Source: Gammaproteobacteria bacterium
GTDB lineage: Bacteria; Pseudomonadota; Gammaproteobacteria; SZUA-229
DNA: 59,027 nucleotides
Direction: 5' to 3'
Assembly: GCA_013041745.1 (NCBI GenBank)
Contig: JABDRN010000028.1
Coordinates: 1-59,027 of the forward strand
Shown here in pieces: positions 18,701-30,191 of the stretch. Made by a program: the position numbers and the translations under genes. Below the pieces are notes generated by a model. That model saw only the letters and a program-made list of their open reading frames with translations, did not search any database and was not told the DNA's origin. Positions within the stretch are counted from its first letter, which is position 1. Each line of letters opens with the position of its first letter.

Positions 18701-19795
18701 ATGACTGAAAACACTGTGAATAATAATGCAAACAATGATAGCGGGATAAACTCATGTTTGCTACCCAACTTTTGCGAGGTCGGTAACCTTTTTATCGTTA
18801 TATTACTGACTGAAGTGCTGGCGATCATATTTGCCATGGCGGCTTCTACCAGCAGTGAGCAGTTCTGGGACTACCTGGCTTTTTCTTCATTGTTGATGAT
18901 ATGGATTGCTTTATTAAACGCCGCTATATTATGTAAGTTTCGTGACTGGTTGCACAAGCGTGAACAAAATCAGTGTCTTTTTATCTCATTCTGCTTGATG
19001 ATGATCGTCAGCCTGGTCGTAGGCCTCACGGCTAACCAGGTTAATCATCTGTTTTATTTTGATTATCAGCGTAACGCTTCCGACAGCCTGTTTCTGATAC
19101 GCATTATGACCATCAGCGCCGTCATATACTTCCTGATATTACGATACTTCTATATCCAGCTGCAGTGGAGAAAAAACCTTGCCGCACAGAGTCATGCTGA
19201 AATACAGGCTCTGCGGGCACGGATACGGCCACATTTTCTCTTCAATAGTATGAATACGATCGCCAGTCTGATAACGATATCTCCAGAAATAGCTGAAAAA
19301 GCTATCGAAGATTTGTCTGACCTGTTTCGAGCTAGCCTGAGCGAACAGAACATGAGCCACCTTGGCGATGAGATCGGACTAACAAAAAGCTATCTCGCTA
19401 TCGAAGCACTAAGGCTCGGTGATCGGTTACAGGTTGAATGGCAGATCGATGATGAATTGCTGGATTTAGAAGTCCCCTCACTGTGTATTCAGCCTTTGGC
19501 GGAAAATGCGGTATATCATGGCATTGAACCTATCGCAGAAGGTGGAAAAATACTGATTTCTGCACTACAAATAGATAACAAACTAAAGTTATCCGTTTGT
19601 AACCCTCTGTTATCGGACAGACAGGCTTCGACATACAGTAAAAAGGGCAATCAAATGGCACAGGATAACATCAGGCAACGCCTGAAACTCGTTTATGGAA
19701 ATGATGGCGAGTTCATAATAAATGACACCAAAGACAATTACACCGTTTCACTCTTAATCCCTTTGGATGTTATAAATGAACGTTTTGATAGTTGA
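18701..19795 (+). CDS. algZ: LytS/AlgZ-type sensor histidine kinase
   Basis: 364 residues. Residues about 27-150 contain four or five membrane helices. The cytoplasmic kinase part has the H-box with His178 in RIRPHFLFNSMNT (HisK_5 type), an N-box PLAENAVYHGIEP and a degenerate G region. This architecture and the position between argH and a LytTR regulator match AlgZ/FimS of Pseudomonas, although the low sequence conservation means the name is by synteny. The ATG at 18701 lacks a strong ribosome binding site. The end overlaps the regulator gene by 20 nt, so they are translationally coupled. Confidence 0.9.
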   Translation: MTENTVNNNANNDSGINSCLLPNFCEVGNLFIVILLTEVLAIIFAMAASTSSEQFWDYLAFSSLLMIWIALLNAAILCKFRDWLHKREQNQCLFISFCLMMIVSLVVGLTANQVNHLFYFDYQRNASDSLFLIRIMTISAVIYFLILRYFYIQLQWRKNLAAQSHAEIQALRARIRPHFLFNSMNTIASLITISPEIAEKAIEDLSDLFRASLSEQNMSHLGDEIGLTKSYLAIEALRLGDRLQVEWQIDDELLDLEVPSLCIQPLAENAVYHGIEPIAEGGKILISALQIDNKLKLSVCNPLLSDRQASTYSKKGNQMAQDNIRQRLKLVYGNDGEFIINDTKDNYTVSLLIPLDVINERFDS

Positions 19796-20513
19796 CGACG
19801 AACAGCTAGCCAGGCAACGTCTGAGAAAGCTCCTCTCTAGTAGCAGCAGTTACCAGGTCATCGGTGAAGCAGTAACCGGTGAAGACGCCTTACGTAAAAC
19901 CCAGGCCTCGCAACCAGATGTTGTACTGATGGATATTCGGATGCCCGGTATGGATGGTATCGAAGCCGCTAGCTATATTAACCGCATGGATAAACCGCCC
20001 GCGATTATTTTTACTACCGCTTATGGCGAACATGCCCTCAAAGCTTTCGAGGCGCATGCGATAGACTATTTGCTGAAACCCATAAAACAGAGCCGTCTCG
20101 AAGCGGCTCTTGAAGCAGCCAAACGTATGAACAAGGCGCAATTGAGTAAATTGCGTGAAGATGAAACCGACGGTGCCAGAGAGAAGATATGCGTGAAGAG
20201 CAGAGGTTCGCTGGAACTCATACCGATTGAAGACGTGGTATATTTCAAGGCTGACCAGAAGTACGTGACCTTGCGTACTGCTGAGCAGGAATTCTTGATC
20301 GAAGAGTCACTTAAAGCTCTGGAACAGGAGTTTTCCTCACTGTTTATCCGTATACACCGCAATGCACTGGTTGCACACCAGAGGTTACATGGCTTAACCA
20401 AGAATAATGATGGCCATGCCTGTTTGAATTTCTCAGATATCGAAGATTTATTGGAAATCAGTCGTAGGCACTTACCTTTAATACGTAAAAAACTAAAATC
20501 GTCGAGAGCCTGA
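19776..20513 (+). CDS. algR: LytTR-type response regulator (AlgR-like)
   Basis: 245 residues. The receiver domain (1-120) has acidic residues in VDDEQ and phospho-acceptor Asp53 in LMDIRMPGMDG, followed by the conserved Thr (TTAYG) and Lys (LLKPIK). The C-terminal LytTR DNA-binding domain begins near residue 140 (ICVKSRGSLELIPIEDVVYFKADQKYVTLRT) and includes FIRIHRNALVAHQ. In Pseudomonas AlgR controls virulence, motility and exopolysaccharide genes; the target set here is unknown. It overlaps algZ, and hemD follows after 76 nt. Confidence 0.94.
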   Translation: MNVLIVDDEQLARQRLRKLLSSSSSYQVIGEAVTGEDALRKTQASQPDVVLMDIRMPGMDGIEAASYINRMDKPPAIIFTTAYGEHALKAFEAHAIDYLLKPIKQSRLEAALEAAKRMNKAQLSKLREDETDGAREKICVKSRGSLELIPIEDVVYFKADQKYVTLRTAEQEFLIEESLKALEQEFSSLFIRIHRNALVAHQRLHGLTKNNDGHACLNFSDIEDLLEISRRHLPLIRKKLKSSRA

Positions 20514-20589
20514 TAAAACCCGTTTCCGGTTATTGCTACAATAGAAGCTCGAATCTTAAAATGCTGTGGCTGCAGCAAAATGAAACCAA

Positions 20590-21363
20590 ATGAACCCGGA
20601 TTATGCGCTGACTGATAAAACTGTCCTCATCACTCGACCTGATGGCCGTGAAGGAAATCTACGGCGCTTGATAGAAAAAGCCGGCGGAAAAGTGATCCAC
20701 TATCCTGTAATAAGCATACAGCCGCCTCCTGAACTGGATATCCAGCAACTGATCATGTTACGTGAACAGTTATATAGCTTTAACATGGCGATATTTATCA
20801 GTCCTACAGCTGTAGAACAGAGCCGAATATACTTCCCTGCTTTGCCTGAACACTTTACTATCGTCTCTATAGGTAATAAAACAACCGAAGCTCTTGAGCA
20901 GCAGAATATCCATGTCGATATAGAAGCGCCGGATAAGAACACCGAGTCATTGTTAAAACATCCGGTTTTCCAGATGCCAAAGATCGACGGCCGCCGTATA
21001 CTTATTTTTCGTGGCAGCGGTGGCCGTGCCTTGCTCGGTGATAGCCTGATACGTCGCGGGGCGCAGATTAGATACGTTGAAACCTATCAAAGAGAACTGC
21101 CACCACATCCGTCACTTGACGAAAAAAAAGTGTCTGAGCTCGATGCTATCACCATCAGCAGTAACGAAGGTCTGGAAAATCTGATAACACTGATGGATGA
21201 TCCAAGCTTGTTGATAGATATCCCTCTCGTTGTGCCGTCTCCCCGTGCACATACACTGGCCAGGCAACATGGCTTCAAAACCATCATTACCGCTGAAAAT
21301 GCCACTGATGAAGCCGTTATCTCCGCTCTTATCAATCATTTTTCCAGTAAATATGATAGCTGA
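20590..21363 (+). CDS. hemD: Uroporphyrinogen-III synthase HemD
   Basis: 257 residues with the two-domain HemD fold. Typical blocks are VLITRPDGREGNLRRLIEKAGGKVIHYPVISI, IFISPTAVE, GRRILIFRGSGGRALLGDSLIRRGAQIRYVETYQRELP and AITISSNEGLENL. It inverts and closes hydroxymethylbilane to uroporphyrinogen III, the branch point for heme, siroheme and cobalamin. The substrate-producing gene hemC, normally just upstream, is absent: only 76 nt separate algR from hemD. Confidence 0.95.
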   Translation: MNPDYALTDKTVLITRPDGREGNLRRLIEKAGGKVIHYPVISIQPPPELDIQQLIMLREQLYSFNMAIFISPTAVEQSRIYFPALPEHFTIVSIGNKTTEALEQQNIHVDIEAPDKNTESLLKHPVFQMPKIDGRRILIFRGSGGRALLGDSLIRRGAQIRYVETYQRELPPHPSLDEKKVSELDAITISSNEGLENLITLMDDPSLLIDIPLVVPSPRAHTLARQHGFKTIITAENATDEAVISALINHFSSKYDS

Positions 21364-21458
21364 TACAGTAGACATAACAGTCAGCTATAAATTTATATCT
21401 AAATAAGATAACCTACAAGCACTTATCGGCAACATAAATACTGTGACAGGTAAATGAA

Positions 21459-22715
21459 ATGAACCGTCTGTTATACATATTGCTCATCTCCGTTATTACC
21501 ATTGTCGGCTTTACCATGTACCAGAATAAAGATCTGGGGCTGGTAAGCTTTAGTTTCATTGGCATTTCATTTCAGACGAATCTCGTAGTTTTTGGTGCAG
21601 CCGTTCTTTGTGCTTTATTTGCCATCCTGGCTTTAATTGAAACCTGGGAGCTTATAAAAAATACCTTTAATTATTTTATCAATCGACATAAGCAAGTTCT
21701 TACAGAAAAAGCACATAACTCACTCACCAAAGGCTTTATCGAGTATGCTGAAGGCCGCTTTGAACAATCCGAAAAAATATTACAAAAACATATCAAATAC
21801 AGTGATAATCGTTTACTGGTCTACTTGACAGCTGCTCGTGCAGCACAACAGCTAGGAGCACATGAGCGTCGTGATGAATATTTGCGTAAAGCTCATTTAG
21901 AAGCTCCCGATGCGGAAATTGCGATCGGACTTACCAAAGCTGAGTTACAGTTGTCACACGATCAAATCGAACAGGCTCTAGCTACATTGGAACAGATTAA
22001 TAGTGTTTCTGAGAATCATCCCTATGTTCTGAATTTACTAGCTAATACCTACAGACAATTGCATGACTGGGATCGCCTTACGCAGATTCTTCCAGCACTG
22101 AAGAAATTCGGAAAATTATCTGCAGAAACACTGCTTACATTTGAAGTCGCGGTATGTAATGGCAAGCTTTCAAATTTAGCCAGGAACAATGATAGTTCCC
22201 CAATGATCAATTTCTGGAATGATACATCCACCCATTTAAAAGTCATTCCTCAAGTCATTGAACATTATGCACGCGAGTTAATCAAGGTAAATGCAGCTGG
22301 AGAAGCAGAACAAGAATTACGTCAATATCTGGATAAAAACTGGCAGGAGAGCACGATCATACTGTATTCCGAACTTGATGTTCTGGTAGATAACATACAG
22401 CTGGAAACTGTCGAAGGCTGGTTAGAAGATCACCAGCAAAACGCCTGGTTATTGCTTGCATTAGGCAAGATGTGTATGTCACGATCATTATGGGGAAAAG
22501 CAAGAAACTACCTGGAGGCCAGTATTTCAATCAGGCCGATGCCAGAAAACTATCTCAAGCTTGCACGCTTGCTTGAAGAGCACATGGAAGAACCAGGTGC
22601 CGCTCAGGAATACTATCGCCAGGGTCTGCATTTACTCGCTGGTGATTACGGTGAAGATGTTCTGGGTAACGATTTTGAACGTGAGACACCACAATTGATG
22701 GTGGTTAAAACCTAG
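21459..22715 (+). CDS. hemY: HemY-like membrane TPR protein
   Basis: 418 residues. Two membrane helices (about 3-20 and 42-64) are followed by a cytoplasmic or periplasmic tail of tetratricopeptide repeats, for example FIEYAEGRFEQSEKILQKHIKYS and LLVYLTAARAAQQLGAHERRDEYLRKA. This matches the HemY N-terminal family encoded after hemD/hemX in gammaproteobacteria. It is linked with heme metabolism by context but has no known enzyme activity, and is distinct from protoporphyrinogen oxidase HemY. hemX is missing between hemD and this gene. Its TAG overlaps the stop of the convergent MOSC gene within the tetranucleotide CTAG. Confidence 0.9.
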   Translation: MNRLLYILLISVITIVGFTMYQNKDLGLVSFSFIGISFQTNLVVFGAAVLCALFAILALIETWELIKNTFNYFINRHKQVLTEKAHNSLTKGFIEYAEGRFEQSEKILQKHIKYSDNRLLVYLTAARAAQQLGAHERRDEYLRKAHLEAPDAEIAIGLTKAELQLSHDQIEQALATLEQINSVSENHPYVLNLLANTYRQLHDWDRLTQILPALKKFGKLSAETLLTFEVAVCNGKLSNLARNNDSSPMINFWNDTSTHLKVIPQVIEHYARELIKVNAAGEAEQELRQYLDKNWQESTIILYSELDVLVDNIQLETVEGWLEDHQQNAWLLLALGKMCMSRSLWGKARNYLEASISIRPMPENYLKLARLLEEHMEEPGAAQEYYRQGLHLLAGDYGEDVLGNDFERETPQLMVVKT

Positions 22716-23194
22716 TTTGCTATTACCTTGTCCTGTAGCTTAATCTCACCAGGTAAAATGACACAGGCATTTATTCCACCGTGGCCCCTGACTGCGTTAT
22801 ACCCGCCTTCACTAAAATTTTCTTCCATACGTGAACAGGGATGACATAATCCGGTCATTTTTAAAACAGCTGTTCCAATCAAAAACTCTTTGTCTTTTAG
22901 TGCCAGTAAATTAATACCGCTGACAACGATATTTCTCCTCAGTGACTGTGGTTCAACTTTTTCTCGATGCAATAAAGATGCTATGACAGGCAGGTGTTCT
23001 GCCTGTAACAAGGTCACGCTACGGTTACCACTACGACCTGCGTAATGGTCACCATCAAGCCCACTTGCTAAAACGATTACTCTTTCGAGTGCTTTTATTG
23101 ATTGCCTTTTTTCAGGCCTTACGCCTATCCATTCGACTTTACCCCGCTGAGGCAGGTTTTTCATCAGCTGTTTTATTGTTGCTTTCTCAGCCAT
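22712..23194 (-). CDS. MOSC domain protein
   Basis: 160 residues forming one MOSC beta-barrel. GKVEWIGVRPEKRQSI opens the domain; LDGDHYAGRSGNRSVTLLQAEHLPVIASLL and LRRNIVVSGINLLAL follow. The conserved cysteine region is GLCHPCSRME. MOSC domains bind molybdenum cofactor or sulfur-carrier intermediates, as in YiiM-like reductases of N-hydroxylated compounds. The start lies 8 nt inside the 3' end of the flavin reductase gene, so the two are translationally coupled. A redox partnership (reductase donating electrons to a Moco/MOSC protein) is a reasonable inference. Confidence 0.9.
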   Translation of the reverse strand: MAEKATIKQLMKNLPQRGKVEWIGVRPEKRQSIKALERVIVLASGLDGDHYAGRSGNRSVTLLQAEHLPVIASLLHREKVEPQSLRRNIVVSGINLLALKDKEFLIGTAVLKMTGLCHPCSRMEENFSEGGYNAVRGHGGINACVILPGEIKLQDKVIAN

Positions 23195-24242
23195 CAGTTT
23201 TCGGTTTTTGAATACCCATCGCCTTTAATGCATCGTCAGAATACTCGAATGAATCCGAGTATATTTGAGTTTCTGGTAATCCTTTCTCATAAAATAGATC
23301 CATACCTGCCTTCACCATAGGTGGTGGTCCGCTCATATAGACATCATAGCCTGACAGATCCGGGTAATGACTGACTACACTTTCATGGACGAAACCAACC
23401 TCACCCTGCCAATCATCAGTTTCATCGGGGTCAGATAAAACAGGTGTATATTTCAGGTTTTTATGTCGTTTAATCCATTCCTTTACCATATCATCCATAT
23501 AAAGGTCACTTTTCGCGCGCACACCACAAAACAGGTGTATTGGGCGATCAAAATTTATATAAAAAGCATGTTCTAACATGCCTTTTAGTGGAGCAAATCC
23601 TGTACCGCCACCCATCAGGATTATCGGACGCTCACTATCTTCACGAAGGAAGTAACTACCCAATGGACCCTCAATACGAAATAGTGTTTTTTCTTTTAAT
23701 CCATCAAATACAAAGTCTCCAAAATGACCATCTGGTACATGTCTTATATGCAGCTCTATAAATGCATCATCATGCGGTGCATTTGCTATGGAAAATGCTC
23801 GACGTTTGCCATCTTTGAGCAAAATTTCTATATATTGCCCGGCCATGAACTGTAATCTCTCTGTCTCTGGCAGTTTTAACTGAAGCTTCATCACATCATG
23901 GGTCAGTAATTCCATTTTCTCGACACGGCAGGGTAATGTTTTGATGTCGATGTCTGTACTTTTTACTACTTCACGTACCTTTATTTCAAGGTCACTGACT
24001 GCACATGCCTGGCAGAATAGCGTTTTGCCTTCTTCAAATTCTTTTTTTGCCGTGGCACGTAGTGCATCTGTATCGTACTCAGTTTCACCTGACAGGACAT
24101 CACCGGCACACTTTCCACACGCCCCATTGCGACAACCATAAGGCAGGCCAACGCCCTGGCGTAGAGCCGCTTCCAGTATGGTTTCATTCTTTTCAGCTGT
24201 AAACTCATGCCCGCTTGCTGGCCCACGTATCTTAAAACTCAT
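23187..24242 (-). CDS. Ferredoxin-type flavin reductase (CDP-6-deoxy-glucoseen reductase-like)
   Basis: 351 residues in three domains. An N-terminal plant-type 2Fe-2S ferredoxin has ligands Cys37, Cys42, Cys45 (YGCRNGACGKC) and Cys77. An FAD-binding domain has RRAFSIANAPHDD, and an NAD(P)-binding domain starts GGGTGFAPLKGML and ends FEYSD. Annotated relatives are called CDP-6-deoxy-delta-3,4-glucoseen reductases, but no deoxysugar genes are present. In many gammaproteobacteria such a gene sits near ubiD, where it may supply reduced flavin, as Fre does. Here it is coupled by overlap to a MOSC gene. Confidence 0.9.
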   Translation of the reverse strand: MSFKIRGPASGHEFTAEKNETILEAALRQGVGLPYGCRNGACGKCAGDVLSGETEYDTDALRATAKKEFEEGKTLFCQACAVSDLEIKVREVVKSTDIDIKTLPCRVEKMELLTHDVMKLQLKLPETERLQFMAGQYIEILLKDGKRRAFSIANAPHDDAFIELHIRHVPDGHFGDFVFDGLKEKTLFRIEGPLGSYFLREDSERPIILMGGGTGFAPLKGMLEHAFYINFDRPIHLFCGVRAKSDLYMDDMVKEWIKRHKNLKYTPVLSDPDETDDWQGEVGFVHESVVSHYPDLSGYDVYMSGPPPMVKAGMDLFYEKGLPETQIYSDSFEYSDDALKAMGIQKPKTDG

Positions 24243-24345
24243 GTAAAATAACTCTGTTTATGTATGATTTTGCAGTTATCTGCTAGATTCAGCATTCTCT
24301 CTTATTTTTATTCGAAAAGAAAACAACAGTTTATATGGTCTTTAT

Positions 24346-24600
24346 ATGGCGCGTTTAAAAGTATACAGTACTGGCATCTGTCCAATCTGTGAAAAAACCA
24401 AATCTTTATTAGTGAAATGGGGTATCCCATATGAAGAAGTTCGCGTTGACCAGGACCAGGCCGGATTACGTGAATTCTCACTGGTGACGAACGGAGCACG
24501 AACAGTACCGCAGATTACGATCGACGGCAAATGGATAGGTGGTTTTGCAGAATTGACAGAGATGCACATGGATGACGAACTAGATCAACTGATATCATAG
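24346..24600 (+). CDS. Glutaredoxin-like protein with CPIC active site
   Basis: 84 residues with a compact glutaredoxin fold. The active site is Cys12-Pro-Ile-Cys15 (GICPIC) rather than the common CPYC. The cis-proline loop (ARTVPQITID) and the glutathione-binding GGFAEL are both present. It would reduce disulfides or glutathione adducts in the cytoplasm. It is divergent from the flavin reductase and followed after 12 nt by a small membrane protein gene, with an AGGAGA site between. Confidence 0.92.
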   Translation: MARLKVYSTGICPICEKTKSLLVKWGIPYEEVRVDQDQAGLREFSLVTNGARTVPQITIDGKWIGGFAELTEMHMDDELDQLIS

Positions 24601-24612
24601 GAGACAGTAATA

Positions 24613-24888
24613 ATGAGTGACTTAAAAAAATCAACACCTGCTAAATTACCTCTCTGGGTGTTATTAGCCTTTTCTAGCATAGAAAAACGTAAACACGCCA
24701 TATTACTGATCTGGGTATGTGTTTTTTTTACACTGTATTGTCTGCCATGGGCAAATTTCACCAGTAACAAAATAGTTACCAGTTTTTTTGTTATTGATGA
24801 CTGGAGCTGGCTAGCGATGATGATACCGATATGCTTATGGTATCTGTTAAGCCTTCGCTGGATGGATAAAAATAATGCATGGGGTTAA
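24613..24888 (+). CDS. Small membrane protein, unknown function
   Basis: 91 residues with two membrane helices (about 28-48, ILLIWVCVFFTLYCLPW, and about 67-82, WLAMMIPICLWYLLSLRW). The AGGAGA ribosome binding site is well placed. It follows the glutaredoxin gene closely and is convergent with soxA, 6 nt apart. I do not recognise the family. The positive residues near both helix ends suggest both termini are cytoplasmic. Confidence 0.75.
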   Translation: MSDLKKSTPAKLPLWVLLAFSSIEKRKHAILLIWVCVFFTLYCLPWANFTSNKIVTSFFVIDDWSWLAMMIPICLWYLLSLRWMDKNNAWG

Positions 24889-24894
24889 AATTAA

Positions 24895-25656
24895 TCAGTA
24901 CCTGACAGCGGGCGTTTCTATAGCCAACCCATTAGAGCGAGACATTAGGTATAAGCCTAACTGTTCTATTTCCTTTGAATCCGTTGCAAAAGGTTCAGCT
25001 CTTAATAAAGTCATGCATTGCTGTATTCGCAGATGCAGGTTTGCCATCTCCCCTGTAGCAAGACGATAAGCTGGAAATCCATTCGCCTGCCCCTGACTTA
25101 TCTTCTGTCCTCGTATCATCTGCCCCGGATAAAAATCATGGCAGTGTTGACAGGACATATCGATTAAACCATAACGAGTAGTATAGAGTTTTTCACCTTC
25201 TTTAATCTCTTCTGCCACCGGTCCTTCCGTCTGTATATTTACTATCTCACCATGGGCACGATTTCGTACGAAGGTCTCTAAACTGATTAGATCTGGATGA
25301 TCTGTCTGTAGAGGGTTTTCTGTAATTGTCGCCTGACAATTTCTGATTCGCTTTTGCAGGGTTATAATCTCATTGGACCTGTTTCTATACATCGGATAAC
25401 GAGCAAGTCTCTTTTTATTGAACATCTCGCCTTCTTTACCGTGACAATCTGAGCAGGTTTTATCTGTTTCATATTTCTTATTGAATAACTCTTGTCCGCG
25501 ATCGACAGCTAGTAAACCTGGATTTGAAAAATCATCATCCTGCATAGTACGCGTTTCAGGTTTGATATATTCATAACCTGATACAGGCTCGGCATAGAGT
25601 TTAGTTGTTAATAATGCCAACAAAGCGATCAAAATTATTTTATTGTCTAACTTCAT
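24895..25656 (-). CDS. soxA: Diheme cytochrome SoxA
   Basis: 253 residues with a signal peptide (IILIALLALLTTKLYA). Two heme c motifs are visible, CSDCH at 68-72 and CQHCH at 169-173, so this is a diheme type. Cys107 (RIRNCQAT) is the likely ligand of heme 1. Cys214 in the diagnostic GFPAYRLATGEMANLHLRIQQC is the expected active-site (persulfide-bearing) cysteine ligand of heme 2. With SoxX it would attach thiosulfate oxidatively to SoxYZ in the periplasm. Its start overlaps the soxX stop by 4 nt. SoxYZ, SoxB and SoxCD are not in the window. Confidence 0.96.
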   Translation of the reverse strand: MKLDNKIILIALLALLTTKLYAEPVSGYEYIKPETRTMQDDDFSNPGLLAVDRGQELFNKKYETDKTCSDCHGKEGEMFNKKRLARYPMYRNRSNEIITLQKRIRNCQATITENPLQTDHPDLISLETFVRNRAHGEIVNIQTEGPVAEEIKEGEKLYTTRYGLIDMSCQHCHDFYPGQMIRGQKISQGQANGFPAYRLATGEMANLHLRIQQCMTLLRAEPFATDSKEIEQLGLYLMSRSNGLAIETPAVRY

Positions 25657-26135
25657 TTCAAAGTAACCAGATAGGCGATGACATCCTCAACCTGTTGCGC
25701 AGTTAAAAATGTCCTGCCTATATAATGTATACCAGGTCTATTGATCAAACCGGGATCACGGTAAAAACCCGGCATGATTGACATAGGGTTTATATTCCTC
25801 GTATCGACTACTCTCAGTCTAATAAAAGCTTCACTTTGCCGTGAGCCAATACCTGCTAATGGTGGTCCGATAGTGCCGTAAGCCTCTATTCCATCGATCG
25901 GCAGCTGGTGACAGGCGAGGCAATTGCCTTTACTGCCATCAGATGCGATTGCTTTACCTCTCTCCGCATTCCCGATGTACCCACACAACGGTTTTTCAAT
26001 TGCATAATCCTTCACTTCCCATTTACAATATTTTTCTTCTACTGTCATTATCGAGCCACTACTGGCATAAATGCTATTTATGTAAAACATTATTAAGAGA
26101 AATACGAAGTAATTAATTTTTTTTATCTTAATCAT
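25653..26135 (-). CDS. soxX: Monoheme cytochrome SoxX
   Basis: 160 residues with a signal peptide (YFVFLLIMFYINSIYAS). The heme c motif is CLACH at 72-76. The distal Met ligand is probably Met121 in SIMPGFY. YGTIGPPLAGIG and LTAQQVEDVIAYLVTLK are typical of SoxX. Extra cysteines Cys37 and Cys51 near the N-terminus may form a disulfide. It passes electrons from SoxA to small cytochromes c. The gene overlaps soxA and starts 11 nt after ubiD, so all three are probably cotranscribed. Confidence 0.95.
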   Translation of the reverse strand: MIKIKKINYFVFLLIMFYINSIYASSGSIMTVEEKYCKWEVKDYAIEKPLCGYIGNAERGKAIASDGSKGNCLACHQLPIDGIEAYGTIGPPLAGIGSRQSEAFIRLRVVDTRNINPMSIMPGFYRDPGLINRPGIHYIGRTFLTAQQVEDVIAYLVTLK

Positions 26136-26146
26136 ATATCTTCGAT

Positions 26147-27613
26147 TTAATCGATATGTAAATCAGACCATATCTGATCTATTTTCTGTTTTACTGAATC
26201 ATCCATTGATATAGGTGTGCCCCATTCTCTATCTGTTTCACCTGGTAATTTGTTTGTTGCGTCAATGCCTACTTTAGACCCTAAACCTGACACTGGCGAT
26301 GCAAAATCTAGATAGTCTATGGGCGTGTTATCGACAAAAGTAAAATCACGCACAGGATCGACGCGTGTACTCATGGCCCAAATAACATCCTGCCAGTCTC
26401 TTGTGTTTACATCTTCATCAACGACAATAACAAATTTTGTATACATGAACTGTCTTAAAAAAGACCAGACACCCATCATCACGCGCTTGGCATGACCAGG
26501 ATACTGTTTTTTCATACTGACAACAGCTACACGATAAGAACAGCCTTCAGGCGGCAGATAGAAATCAATTATCTCTGGAAACTGTTTTTGCAATATAGGT
26601 ATGAATACTTCATTCAATGCAACACCTAAGATCGCAGGCTCATCGGGTGGCCTACCAGTGTAGGTACTATGATATACAGGGTCTTTACGGTGAGTGATCT
26701 TTTCAATGGTGAATACAGGAAAAGTTTCTGTTTCATTATAATAGCCTGTATGGTCACCATATGGCCCTTCTTCCGCAACTTCGTTTGGATAGATAAAACC
26801 TTCGAGGATATACTCAGCTGATGCCGGTACCTGGAGATCACTCAGAGAACACTTGACTACCTCGGTCTTACTGCCACGTAATAAACCCGCAAAACCATAC
26901 TCTGATAACGTATCCGGGACTGGCGTTACTGCAGCAAGAATCGTGGCCGGATCTGCACCTAAGGCGACAGCTACTGGAAAAGGTTTATCGGGATTATTTT
27001 GTTGCCATTCTCGATAATCTAATGCACCACCGCGTTGCGCCAACCATCGCATAATCACTTTATTCCTGGCAATAACCTGTTGCCGGTATATCCCCAGGTT
27101 CTGCCTTTCTTTTTCCGGTCCCTTTGTTACCACTAACCCCCATGTTATCAATGCTGCAACATCTCCAGGCCAGCAGGTCTGTATAGGAATCTTACCTAGA
27201 TCAACATCTTCTTTCTGGTGAATAATTTTCTGACATGGTGCTTTCTTAATCTCTTTAGGCGCCATGTTTAACACCTGTTTAAAAACAGGCATTTTTTCCC
27301 ATGCATCTTTCAACCCTTTGGGTGGGTCAGGTTCTTTGAGAAAGGCGAGCAGCTTGCCGACTTCACGTAGTGCTTCGATAGAATCTTCACCCATACCCAT
27401 AGCAACACGTTCAGGTGTGCCAAAAAGGTTAGCCAAGATCGGCACAGAGGAATTTTTAACATTTTCGAATAATAGCGCAGGTCCCTGTCTTTTCAGGGTA
27501 CGGTCACATATTTCTGTTATTTCGAGGTAAGGATCAACTTCTATGCTGATACGTTTTAGTAAACCCTTTTTTTCCAGCTGTTCGATGAAATCACGAAGAT
27601 CGTTATATTTCAT
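26147..27613 (-). CDS. ubiD: 4-hydroxy-3-polyprenylbenzoate decarboxylase UbiD
   Basis: 488 residues, full length for UbiD. Conserved blocks include [42 protein letters not shown] (prenyl-FMN-binding loop), [13 protein letters not shown] and [28 protein letters not shown]. UbiD uses prenylated FMN, made by UbiX (not in the window), to decarboxylate the polyprenylated ring in ubiquinone synthesis. The ORF starts at the ATG 27611-27613. It is upstream of soxX on the same strand. Confidence 0.98.
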   Translation of the reverse strand: MKYNDLRDFIEQLEKKGLLKRISIEVDPYLEITEICDRTLKRQGPALLFENVKNSSVPILANLFGTPERVAMGMGEDSIEALREVGKLLAFLKEPDPPKGLKDAWEKMPVFKQVLNMAPKEIKKAPCQKIIHQKEDVDLGKIPIQTCWPGDVAALITWGLVVTKGPEKERQNLGIYRQQVIARNKVIMRWLAQRGGALDYREWQQNNPDKPFPVAVALGADPATILAAVTPVPDTLSEYGFAGLLRGSKTEVVKCSLSDLQVPASAEYILEGFIYPNEVAEEGPYGDHTGYYNETETFPVFTIEKITHRKDPVYHSTYTGRPPDEPAILGVALNEVFIPILQKQFPEIIDFYLPPEGCSYRVAVVSMKKQYPGHAKRVMMGVWSFLRQFMYTKFVIVVDEDVNTRDWQDVIWAMSTRVDPVRDFTFVDNTPIDYLDFASPVSGLGSKVGIDATNKLPGETDREWGTPISMDDSVKQKIDQIWSDLHID

Positions 27614-27684
27614 TGTTTATTTTCTTATTAAACAATATTTATACATTTCAAGTATAAAAATGTCTTTTGTTAGTAAACGTTTAC

Positions 27685-30111
<2,427 letters not shown>

Positions 30112-30191
30112 TTATTTGAACTACTGCATTATATCAGGTCTTCCGCAGTGATATATTAATAAACCGAAGGAATAAACACAGAAAACTTTAC

